The notes beneath the pieces were generated by a model. It was not told where the DNA came from. It did no database searches and worked only from the letters and a program-made list of their open reading frames with translations. This document shows positions 1 through 12,900 of a stretch of 64,000 bases of DNA, one piece after another. This DNA is from Topomyia yanbarensis (Eukaryota > Arthropoda > Insecta > Diptera > Culicidae): assembly GCF_030247195.1 (NCBI RefSeq), contig NC_080671.1:30993543-31057542 (forward strand), written 5' to 3'. The position numbers and the translations under genes are program-made. How positions within the stretch are numbered: position 1 is the stretch's first letter; the number at the start of each line of letters is the position of its first letter.

Positions 1-324
1 GGTTGGATTTCAAAAACAACGGTATCAATCTAAACCGATCGCTCTTATCATATACCTTGAGCAATACTTCCTAGGATTATATTCTTATCATACACCCGCA
101 GCTGTGACCTACATAGATATGCAACGGTGACATTATAATAAATCTGAGAAGCGGTTTCTGGGATATCAAGCTTTTACATGACATAATGGCAAACTAACCC
201 TGGTTTGGCGGATTTTGGTCTCGTAACCCGATCAGAAACTAATAACAAAATTGTAACAGAATACAATTTTAGTAATTTTCATTTCGTTAATAAATAGAAT
301 AACAGACATTTATAACACATATCA

Positions 325-663
325 ATGGGACATATAGTTTTGAAAGATGTTTGTTATGATCCTCTTATCGGGAAGCCACTTGTCATACGTTCAAGCCTCC
401 GCCAGGAAGAAAAAAAACCAAGTTTCACAGAGGAATGGCTAAGGAATCTGACGGAGTGTTACTGCCAAACTGGCGTAAACACAATTGTCAAAGTAGGGAT
501 AGCATTCACCAGTTGTTCTGAATTGAGATACAGTCCAACTAGCGAACATCCATCTAACGGATTTGTAATTCAGTTCGTCGTGTATTACTCTAAAATAAGG
601 CGAAATATTGGCGATGAGATGACTAATGAATCGGAATTCTTTATTTTTAATGATGTGGCGTGA
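325..663 (+). CDS. orphan ORF, 112 aa, hypothetical
   Basis: An uninterrupted ATG-to-TGA frame of 112 codons that I do not recognise. The composition is mixed and protein-like, with no transmembrane segment, signal peptide or zinc motif. Cysteines are scattered in the centre (around residues 45-47 and 64). It lies about 260 bp beyond the 3' end of the acyltransferase gene and points towards it. No AATAAA is seen just after the stop and no splice partner was identified. It could be a single exon of a gene extending off the left edge, a relic, or a chance frame. No function is proposed. Confidence 0.25.
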   Translation: MGHIVLKDVCYDPLIGKPLVIRSSLRQEEKKPSFTEEWLRNLTECYCQTGVNTIVKVGIAFTSCSELRYSPTSEHPSNGFVIQFVVYYSKIRRNIGDEMTNESEFFIFNDVA

Positions 664-925
664 TCAGGCCTTCGGATAAAATAAAAACGAAGTTTCACGG
701 GGCAGTTCTATTGAAATTCCACATTACTCAAATCGCTTAGTTCGGTTGATTATTCGGTTAGTATCGTATTATCTTTTATGTTCCCTATCAGTCCATTTCG
801 TTTCAAAGACACGATTAAATTAGGCGGTGATAAGCACCAAATTACAAAGCAAAGCCAACAAAAAATCCAGAACACTGGCAATGCAGTTATCTATCAACTG
901 ATTACATATAGCAAAACTGATTTAT

Positions 926-3900
926 TTAGTTTGATTTTTTATCACCATCGTAAATAGCTAACCTTGGACGCTCACTCCGCAGCCATTTCGGGTCGACCAG
1001 GTTGGCATCCATCTCGGCTGACAGTTTCTCATACTCACTCAGCATAACATCCCGGGTACGCGTAATCAGATCATTCAAGTTATCCTTAGTTATGCCCTTG
1101 GTCGGTATCGGTTCCAAAACGTTGATTATCACGTGACCCGGTTTGAAGATGTACTTCTTCGATTCGATAAAGTACATATGGGAGAACACCACCGGAATAA
1201 TGGGGACACCTGCCTGAATGGCCGTGTGGAAACCACCCTTCTTAAACGGTAACATCCCCCTCTCCGGATAACGGGTTCCCTCCGGATAGAGATACATTTT
1301 GTAACCCTTCTCGGTCATCAGACGTTTGCAACCGTCCAACGTTTTCATGGCGGATGTCCGATTCTGACGATTGATGAAGGTTATCCCGGCCAACCAAACT
1401 GCCGGACCGAAGGGTAAAATGAAGAACATCTCCTTTTTCGCGATCGAAACTACATTCCGCAGGGTGCTCCAGAGTGTCATGAGACCTGTACGGTAGAAAA
1501 AATGAAATAGGTTATGAAATATATAAAAATATACCTTGTTACAAATACAAAATTATACAAAACCGAAAATATAACCCCATCTAAAGGATGTTTTTTGTCA
1601 TTTTCGCCTGCGAACCGTGCTACACAGTTACATTTATAAGTCTATTACATGTTATTACGGGTCTCTCTTATCTTCTCTGGATGTTCATCATATTGAATAG
1701 GTAGATGTTCGTCACGTTGAATAGGTAGTCTGCCACCAAACAAGGCACCCTTAAGCCAGTATTGGTCTAAAAATTGTTGTGTGGGTCCACTGGATGTACT
1801 TGGGTTTGAGTGTCCAAGATTTACCGAAAGCCCGTCTACATTGGCCGAAGGCCATGCAAGCTTTCTTCATCCTGAAATCGATGTGAGCTGTCCAATTAAG
1901 TTTTGAGTTAAGAATTCCCCAACGTACTTAACTTAATCTGCGACAATAAATTGAGAATAAAAGAACTGCAACGGACGAACTCCGGTTGTAAGCCTTCGTT
2001 GCGTGAAAAGCACAATTGATGTTTTATTTGGATTAACTGAACATGAAGACATAACCACTACTCATAACATAACATAGGGCTTGTTGCATCATATCAAAAA
2101 GTGTGTTAATGCAAATACCGGTGATCATTATATGATATTCATCGGCGAAACCATATGTCAGCAACCCAAGCTCATTAAGCTTCCTCAACAAGCCATCAGC
2201 GACAAGGTTCCATAACAGAGGACATCTTACCACCTTGAAGACAGCCACAGATACTCAGTTTTCTTATCGCTACTTGTCTTAACGATGAGCACAGATATCG
2301 ATTGCTAAGCATTGCGTGTATACTGTTCGTAATACATGAAGGTAATCCATGACCTCGCGATGCTTCTAAAATGGATTCGAAAGACACGATTCGGTTTTAA
2401 CAAATTTAGAAGCAAATGCCCAAGAATCAGAACTACTTGAAAAGAATTCAGGGAAGGTTCCGTATTGCCTGGAAAGTACGTGTCAAAAAGACAGATGAGT
2501 ACTACATCTTCGTCACACCAAAGGTTCGGTTATGTTCGGGTTACGCTACAGCATCTGTGTGCGGGCAGAACGTACTATGCCGATAGGAGATGGCACACCC
2601 ACAAGCGTACCGTTCAGCAATTTTTTAACACGTGTTTCATTTATTTTAAAAATCAAAAAGGAACATGTTAGCGATAGCAACAGGGACTATGTACGGTTTT
2701 TACGGTACACCACTTGGCAAATGAGGAAAGAAAGACTGGTTCGGTACATAAACTATATTTTGCTTCCGATTCAACCACGTGTTCAATTTATAATGAAAGC
2801 TTATACTCTACGGAAAACGCTTCCTGCGATCAAGTCTGCTATAAAGCAAATCCCAGCTATTTTTTTTTTTGAATTCTCATGGCATACTAATTTCTAACAG
2901 AACAAATTTTCCAAACGAATCAAAATTTCGTAAAGAGAATCTATTCATCTGCATGTGTTAACGTGCCTACACACAGTGATACAATTACTAAGCAATCTGA
3001 GATAATACATTCAAATTACAAACAATTTTGTCTTGCGCGCCAATGCAATGTTTTGATTTTGACGATGAAATAAAAAGAAGAAGCAGAAACGACGACAGTC
3101 ATTTTAGCTGGCAGTAACATCATTATGGTGTAACATCCTCAAGCAGATAATATATCAAGGTTCAAAGTTCGTCAGGAATCATCTTGTACTAAATATTAAT
3201 TTTTAATTCTTTTGTTTTCGAGGAGGTTTTTTGTTATTCTTTCTAAGCTCAGCTTTTCTTCGTTTCTCTTCCTCTACTTTCCGTTTTCTTCAGTTTCCGT
3301 CTTGTGGTATTCAAGTCTTCGGCGCAATGTTAAAACAGCAAGACTACGTCGCTTGAATCGTAATGTTCGTGTTCGTGTGAGTGTTTCAGGAATTCAACAA
3401 GCACACTCCTATTGTCATTATTTAGTCATGATGTGCCGCTTAGATTTGTCAACATACATAATACCAAACCAGACAAACTAATTAAATCAATAAAAATATT
3501 ACAATTGTACATTCAAATCCAATTTAAAATGTATCGCTTCCACCGGTTCCTCTTGGCTATCGCTGAAATATGAAACGTTTTCGGTGTTATTTTTAAAACT
3601 GTGGATTCTGTTTAATTTTAAACTATTAGAAATGAACCAATGATATTGAACCTTAATAGACAACCCTAGAAATGTAATTATTGCGTCAAACCAAACAATA
3701 CAGAAAAACCCGGCAGGAGGCAAATATATTAACAGTGTTCAAAATATGTAGGGGTCCAAATTAGGTTTGTTACCCAATGTGCTGAAATACTTCAGCCGCC
3801 GCATACCACACGGCTTAAAAGGTGGCCACCAACTGGATACACGCAATGCTTAACAACCGACAGCCGTGCTCAGTGTTAAGGCAAATATTTATTGGAAAAC

Positions 3901-6900
3901 TGAGTGTCTGAGATACTCACAAGGTGGTATGCTGTCACCAGTCAATTTCAAAATCAATTTTCTTTTTCTGCTTGTATTTACCGAAACCAACGTTTAGATT
4001 CAACGCCTCCCTCATTCATTAACTTTCCAACTGACTGAAATTGCATGCAGAACAGAATGCTTGCAGAGGTAATATAAATTCCTTCACTAACCAAAGCATT
4101 TATTTGTTATTATGCGGACAGTTTGTTGGTGTTGACATCTTCTACATTTTCGAGCATAAGTGAACTGCGTAATCTATAACTGGTGCACTTTTAGTCAATA
4201 ATCCCTCTCATAGCTAGCGTAGAAACAAAATTCAGTTTGCTTCTGAAACTAAGAATATGCGAACCTGAATGCGCTGTCTGACAAAGCGAACGAATGACGA
4301 GGGAAACGAAACAAACATATCATTCATCGCAGCGGGAATGAATTGAATTTCGTTACTCTTTCAAGCTCACGCAAGGATGTCAATTTTTTTAAGCTCTGGC
4401 TGTCTCTGGAATCTTGTCGCCGATGACTTGTTTGGAACCGTAGTTTCGCCGATTATTATTATATAACTAGCAATAACATACTTTTTGATTAGATGCAGCA
4501 AGCTTTTTCCGTGTTTGGGCAATGGTGACTTCTGACGCTAACGAAGTATTACAGTTGGAGCTCGTTTTCTCCAATTTGCTGCCGCTGCAATTATTGTCGT
4601 TAAACTAAGCTATTTAAGTTAAACTTGTTAAAATTGGAAACAAAACAGTTCACATGGCCTAACTATTCCCAGATAAAAATTCACCACCCCGGGGTATTCC
4701 GGGAAACTGGTTCCTCCTGCAAAGAGAACTCTTTTCGACCGGTTATAAAATACGTCTTGTAGCATGTCAAAGTACATAAATATGCAAAAAAAAACATGGG
4801 ACATTCAGATAGCATTAGCCAAGCCCTGAGATATTCCAAGAATCTGGTGAAAATAAAATTTAAATTCAAAATAATGATATATGCTGACAGTTTTGATTTG
4901 ACGCTATCAGAAGCATTTGACATATCGAATTTCACGACAAATTATGCCCTCTCAGAAAAAATTAAAACATGTTTTCCCGGTTTTCCCGCAGGGTTATTTT
5001 TATTCGACATAATCACCATCCAATGCATATAGTTTTTTCATTCTGGGTGTTGTTTTGATAGGCCAGGTGTAAACAACCGCAGTTTTCCTATGTATGGTTG
5101 TCTATGTTTAGTAAACATTGTTTACATTAGATTTATTTATGGGGTGGGCGTAGCGTAGTTGGTAAATCGATTGCCTTGTACGCAGCGCACCTGGGTTCGA
5201 TTCCCGACCCCGCACATAGGGTTAGAAATTTTTCATAAGCGACTTTTCTAACCCGAAAAGGCGAATGACCTTAAGGTTAAAACCTCTATAATCGAAATAA
5301 AAAAAAATAGATTTATTTAAAAAAACAAAAAAATCCTTGAAAAAATCGTTTTTACGTATTACAACGTTTTTTTAAAATAATGTTATATTATGAATATTGG
5401 ACCTAAAATTTACCGAATGGAACGGAAAACTATACACGGTGTTCCTAAAACCGTTATTAACAAAAATGACCATAAATTTGTCATACGGCATTCGAAAGAT
5501 ACAGTATCCAAGCATCTTCTCAGTGAATTTCAAAATGATCCATCGAGGGATTCGATAGAAATTGCAATTTGAAGTTTTATGACACGTTTCATAAGGCTAC
5601 CAGCAAACACCCACGGGTTTGGTCCTATCTTTATAAACGAAAAAATATTTGTCTACTAATTTGGTACTTGGCATTCGAAAGATATAGTTATCAAGTATAT
5701 CCGCTGCAAGTTTGAGAATATTTAAATGATGGAATCGAAAGTTATAACGATTTGAATGCGTTATGTGGTCATAGATGGGTTTTCTAACAGATTTCAAGCG
5801 TGAATCCATGTTTGTCCATTGACTATTTAGATCGTTTATACGTGTCGCGGTTTTTAAAGGAAAACCATACCATTTAATTACATAAATATAATGTACAAAA
5901 GGTGTTATTTATATGGTGCACTGAAAAAATATGAAAATAGGGTTGTCTACCAAACGTTAAATATCATGTGAAAACTAAAAAAATGAATAAAAGTTGGAAT
6001 GTTTACTTCAAAAGGCCATATCTCAATGGTTTGTTGACCGATTCTAATTATTTTTTCATTATTGAACAGGTAAATGTTTCATTGTTAATCTACATTAAGA
6101 AGAATATAAAACAGAGTCATCTACATCAATAAATAGGCGATATAGTTGATCTGAACTATATGTATTATCATTATTTAGTGAATATTTTTGTTTTAAAAAT
6201 AGCGGCCTATCCATTTTTATATACTAGTTGATTGCAATTGCTGTATCAACATCTGAATGTCAAATTCTCATGATAAGTTCAATTCGACAATAAAACTGGC
6301 AATAGTTAGAAATATGAGCAGATGAACTTGTACTAATAACATCCCCTTTGACCAGTTTTAACATCTGTCAACCCAACCAGCGATTGTACAAAATTTCCAA
6401 CAAAAACCGTATCATAACATAAATTGATCTGAATCAGCAAATACCTTCATATTTATTAAGTTTATGGTTTTATTTTTCCATGATTTGTAGTTTGCGTTCG
6501 TTGCATTCAACTAATGTATAGAAATTGATAGGTCGTCGTTTTGAATATAAAGATATTCACTAAATAGTGATAATACATATAGTTGAGGATAATTATTTGT
6601 TTATCCCTTGCTAATCGCCGGATTCACTCACTCTAAAAAACCTTCCGCACGAAACTAACCTACTATAGAACACTTATTAGACCGATTGTCCCATCGACTA
6701 TGCTGGACTGGAATGTTCAATAACTTTGTAACAGTTGAGATTTGGTAGTTCGTGTAGAACGATTTATTCCCCTAATATGATTCTCTATCACCGCTCGAGA
6801 GATTCTTAACCATGAACCCAACACTCGGTATATGATAGAGTTCCCTGGTTTAATCCCAGTAAATTAGTCTGCATACTCCCACTACTTCAAATGCGTTCGG

Positions 6901-9900
6901 AAACTCATCTCAGTTGAATCTTTTGAGACTGAGCAATATGTATATAATTTTGGTCGATCGCGTCCGTCGTCGTGATCTCCTACTTTTTTAAAAAATAGTT
7001 AACAGGCGCCAAAATATGACAAACTCAAACGTTTCACCCGCACTTGATTTTTATCGTGATTAATGAAACTTGAAGAAATACTAAAAAATTAAATAGAAAT
7101 TTGTTTAGTAGAAAATGTCGCCTCCTAATTTTGCAGCTCGATACCTCTGAGAAGACAAATCGAAGTGTGCTTCTGCTTGAGTTCTCTTTCCAGTGGCATT
7201 TTTCGTATAACTGGAAATCCAAGGAAAGGTAAACGACGAAACATCAATAACTATCGTGGAATAACTTCATTGAGTGCTCTCTCCAGCTGGTGATTATGGA
7301 ACCACTTCAGGGTCAATGCAAACAGCACCGAATCCACGATTAACATGGCTTCACGCCTGGACGCTGAACAGCGACTAACCTGCCGAGTATAGCATCCTAC
7401 ATAACAGCGAGTACGGAAGGTCCCACTCAAACTGAACCTATCCGCTGTTTTTCATATAAAAATCGATAAAATTTGTAATCAATGGTAGTTTTTACAGCTG
7501 TTTCGATCCTAGCTCTCAGATCCAGATATAATAATTGTCATTGCCAGGTACTTATTTTTAAATCAGAAATAGCGTAGGAAAGCTACTTGGGACCGTTTAT
7601 GTTCCTGCTTTACTTCAATGACGTGTGTTGAGTGCTGATAACTCCTCGTCGGTCCTGAACTGATGCTAAATTCATGATTGCCGATTTTTTGACAACAAAA
7701 TGTAGCCTTCGCTGATGGCTATGAAACAAGAAATGCGTGTGTGTAAATCCGAAAAAAAGAGCTGGGTGATCGAAGTTATGCCTGCCAGGAGCTAGAACGT
7801 TTTAGTTGCCGAAAATCTGAGGAGAAGGCACAGCCGATTAAGAGGTTTTGGAGGGAGGTAGTGCCCTTTGAACTGTCCTGGTTTTTTACTCGCTTGATAT
7901 GGTCACCCTATACTAGATGTAAGCTTACAAGAAAGCTTGAGTTTCTGGCGAGCATTCCTGCGCGCGGTTTTAATTCACCTGGGCGCGAACGACGAAGAAC
8001 GCTAGGCATGCTATTCGTACACGCCAGCGAACGAACGTGTTTTATGTGTTTCTCGCTTGTTTCGCAACACTGGTTTTATGTCATCTCTACGCATTGTCAT
8101 AAAAATACATTTTAGCAAAAATTAAAAATTATCCATTTTTTTTTTGTTTTAAAGACAATCAACCTAATCAAACTTCGCTTCACACTCGAAGCATTCCATA
8201 TTCCATATTTCGGAACATCCCTCCAAAAAGAACTCTTGATAATTTGACAACTATAGGACCTCTGCTAAGAGTTCAGTGCAAGATTCAATTCCCACTGCTT
8301 TCCAAAAGTCCTCATGGTGCCTAAACAATAGATTCTCAATGTAGTGATCAGGTAATATCCTTAAAAAAATTATTGCACCATATTTAATTAAATTAGTTAG
8401 CTTTAAGTTTTTTTTAATCGAAATATTACGACACTGCTCCTAGCGGTTAACCGATGACTCAAATTCTCATATGAACGGTGGGTCAAGTAAACATTATCGA
8501 TTTGAGCGTTTACAAATTCCTCAATTTGGAAAAAAATCGTCAGAAAACACGATGTTTGAAATTGAAACCGCTTTCGGCCAAGCGAAGCAACTCCTCTTTT
8601 GAAGTCAATCACAGGTCACTTTTTCGCGTTCACTTTTGGCAAAATGCTTTTGTACGCTTGTAAACAATACTCGGATCTGTCATACAGCCAATTTGTAGAC
8701 AGTTGATGCCAGTGTGACAGTTGCGCGAACAGTCTGAAGTTGGTTACACTTCGAGTGCCGGACCCTGTACAATTATTTAAGGGTATATGCCGCTATTGCA
8801 GTGATGATATCAACGCTTTTTTGTGAAAAGGGCGATACTTACAAATGTAAACATAAAGCTTTTTTCATACATGCGAATGAGGGCTTTGAAACGCAACAAA
8901 TTAACCTAAAAATTTTAATTCTATGATATTGCTTTCTTAAACTACAGCAAAAAATACAACGGGCGAAACTGTATTTTTGTTTGTTTATTTAAAGTTTCGC
9001 CCTCCACGCTCCATGCAAACAAACAGGGCGATACTTTTTTTGCTAGCAGTTTAGAGGCGAAACTGTTATTTTCGTGTTTTTTTAGGATTATCAAGCTGAT
9101 ACCAGGGCAGGAAAATTTCGAAAAATGAATTGATTGCTGTTCGAAGCTTCACGAAGCACCTTCTCAAGCATACCACATGCAATCGATGAGTTTGACACAA
9201 TCGCTGCGAACATTTAGGGGTAAAACTTATCTCTGCTCGGACGAAGCGAGCTTCGCATCTAGTTCGCTCTTTACAATGTTCGAAAAAGTTCACATTAACC
9301 TTAGAAGCACACATCGTCGAACACGAGGTAAGCTCTTGGCTCGTGGTTTTTGCGTTTTTGGAACATTTCCACAGAGTTTCGAAGCGATATTCGGTGAACA
9401 CATATAAAGCGAATGCCTCGTTTATTTGAGAATCGCGAACATCGAAGTTTTATATCGCTTCAAGCATCAGCATCATGAGGCCACCGCGAACATGTTCGCT
9501 ACGTGACTATCATAAACTGTAAATCTTATTTTGAGTATAAATAAAATGGATTATTTTAAGATTATAATTTAGGATTTAGGGATTATACATAGAAATATAC
9601 ATACGTCGCATACCTTACCAATTTATGAGCCACGAGTTTGAATGAGCGTAGTGGTAGTGAAATTCAAATTCTTTTTTTCGGAATACAATTATGTTTACTA
9701 GCTACTTTGATTGCAAACTCGTCTTTTCTTCTTCAATCGGAATATATTTTCCCTGCCAAGGAGTTTAGGTGAAGATGTTTAAAGTATGTTTAAGGGGGTA
9801 AGGGTTTCAACGTGAAAAAATGTTTTTTGGTGAAATTACTCTTTTGGATGAAATGATACATTATTATGTACAAAAGTTTTGATCAATTCGCTTCGCCCAA

Positions 9901-12900
9901 ATTTCTAAAAAATCGCAAATAGTGTTTTTTAACGCTAAAACCATTACCCCTCTCTTAATAATCTCCCTATCTAAAACAAATTCTTCCTAAAAAGAACAAT
10001 TTTCGGAAGGAATCTCACTGCTGACGTCTGAGTTCAGTTAGACGGCGAACTTCAGTTATTTGCATCTACTGAGGGGTAGTTAGGCGTAGTCCGTTGGCCT
10101 TTGTTTTCAACTTGTTGCGGTTTCTAACGTTCTTGCGCAACATTCCTAAATCGGCTAGTCATATTCACTCAATAATATGCGATGATTTGTGTGTTAAACG
10201 TTATTTTTAATTTTACCAAATGAATTTATTAACAAATACCTACATACTTGAATCCATTATTATTGTCATTAATTGAATTATAATTTCTTGGCATCTGTAC
10301 AAAACCAAGAGGAAAGATTCCAAATGATTTTTATAATATTGTTTTATAAGTTTATTGGTTGATTACCTAATCACAAGAGACAAAATATTTATTTTCAAAC
10401 CTTTTCGACAGAATCTGTTCACTTAATAAATGAAGTGTCAAACTTATTACATGTTCCACTTTTATGAAATTTATTTCCTGACTCCTGTACATGTGTTTTG
10501 TGATAAATAATGAGAAGGATATTCCAACTTGTTTGTATTGTATTTGTTAACTAATTATTGATGGAGAAACGCAAAGAATTTACAAACAATGTTCTAGTGA
10601 TTTTTTTTGTTGGAAATCCAAAAACAATTCTGAAAAGGACAAAATTTGGTTTATCTTCTCCATGATGTAATCTTCCCTTATTTGACTTTTACAAATAAAA
10701 AATAAAAGAAAGAAATCTTTAGGGCCCCCTGTATTTTTTTTGAATCAGTTATAGCCGAAATGCTTTATGTAAGGGAAATCTCGGAAAATGAGAAGCGAAA
10801 TAAATAACTCCAAGTAGAATGAAAGTCGTTCTAAACTCGAACTTTTTCGAATACTGTCTTTCCATTATTATTCGCTTTTTGTCGCATTCCATATTTTGAT
10901 ATATAATTTTGAAGACCCATATTTAAGATCAATACAATAGTAATTCTTCAAAAGGGTTAATGAGACTTTTGTAAACAAACTTATTTCGCTCATTTTTCCG
11001 CTACAGAGTTGAATTTTATGAAAAATACACATGAATCAACATCTTTGCCCTTGGTAGAATCGATTTCAAATGTTTTCTGTGTTGAAATGATAACAAATTA
11101 AGAGAAATCAGCAAAACAAAAGTTTGTTCACAAATCTTATTAGCCCTATTCAAATGTTGATATGGAATAATAAAATCAATCAAGATCAATTTCGATTTTT
11201 TTTTAATTTTGCGGTGGTGTAATCCCTTAAGTGGTTGATTTAACGGCTTCTTTCAAAATTTATCGAACCTACTCCCATTCGTTCATTCGTTAGAGTAGTT
11301 TATGTTAAAGAGAGTGTACTAAATTAATAAGAACACTTAAATTTAGGAAGTTATGACCCTCGCTCCACAATGCAGTTTGCGACAGAATTGCTCAACTGAA
11401 AATTATTAAATGATATGAATGAAAACAAACATTAGACTATAGCATTTTGTACGCATGCACTTCAGAGGTCCAAGGGTTACAATTTCTGTTCTAGTTCTCG
11501 GATCGCCAACACATTTTTTTCGATTTTTTGGCCCAGTTCTCAAGGGAAATCCAGTTTTTAACTTTTTACATACATATTGCATTGAATGAAGAACTTAGAT
11601 AATGTATTCATAAAGTATTAGTAATAATTCGATTGTCTGTTCATTTTAAAAGGCTATTTTCTATAACTTTACAACTGATTTAATTTCACTTTCAAAATTT
11701 CTCGAAATATCATGTTCTAAAAGTTCTTAACCGATATAATATTCGAAAACAGTTATAAAAATGTCTCATCACACTGGTAGATGGATTCAAAGCGTTTTTT
11801 AAATAAGTGCACGAAAAAACATGCGCCCTTCTAAAACATACTTCTGAATCAAAATGGTTTTACTGTTAGTCGAAAACAAGATTTACAAAACGACCAGAAC
11901 TGCCAAATATGAATCGGGAATGGTCGAGTTTATTGACATTCCCTATTTATTTCTAGGATTCATCATACACATCATGACGTTATTTATTTAACTGATAATC
12001 GATTTTTTCCTTTGAATGGATATCGATATCTTTATCCTCAAGAAACTGACATAACTGGATCCTCAAGAAACTGACATAGGAACATGACTAAGATAAGCGA
12101 GCCACTCAATACGTTGTGTACATTGTGTTTAACTTCATTTTCTAGCCCTAATTTATTTCATTTGAAAATTTATCCCCGCCCTGTCACGAAATCTTGATTT
12201 TATCCCTACTGGTAATATATCAGTAGGGTATCTTAAATAAACTTTATCTTAAATAAACGTCACTTTTCAGTTAACCCCAGCATCCATAAGCTACACATTG
12301 TCACAATTATTTTTCACCTATTCCACCCTTAATACAAGGCCTCTGTCTAGAATATACTTTTTTTTGCATAACTAGTAGGTAGGTATTTGAATAAAGAAAA
12401 CTAATATCGTCCGGCGAACATGTTAGCGATGGCCCTCGCGATGCTAAACTGATATAATCCTTCGGTGTTCGCGATTCTGAAATACTTCGAGGTAATCTTT
12501 TTTCTATGTTCGCGAACATCGCTTCGAAGCTCCGTGGAACTGTTTCAAAAATATCGATCACACGAACCAAGAGCTTAGCTCGTGTTCGTCGAAAACTACG
12601 CAAAAGCTTTTACATATCTTTCCGAACATCAATGAAATGAACACCAAGCTTCATTTGTCCTCGCCGAAGAGCATGCAAAAGTATCGCCCAAATGTCCGCA
12701 ATTACGATGGTAAGCGATTGTGATGCGAAGCTTGTGAATACGAACCAGTAACGCAAAGCTTCGCGCTTTGAAAGTATTCGAACATAGGTTCGGTTCGAAT
12801 ATTTCCTGCCCTGGCTGATACCAGCTGTAAATAGTAACAATGATCGCTATTGAAAAAACACGGACGAAATCGGTGGTGTAGAACGGTAATTATTGTAAAA

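Noticed and set aside
5140..5215. Functional tRNA gene
   Set aside because: Good A and B boxes, but the sequence continues into a SINE body with A-rich tail and a target-site duplication.
9066..9407. Overlapping ORFs on both strands, about 76-111 codons
   Set aside because: They arise from the palindromic TTCGAA/GAAC-rich arm of an inverted repeat, and neither shows a domain.
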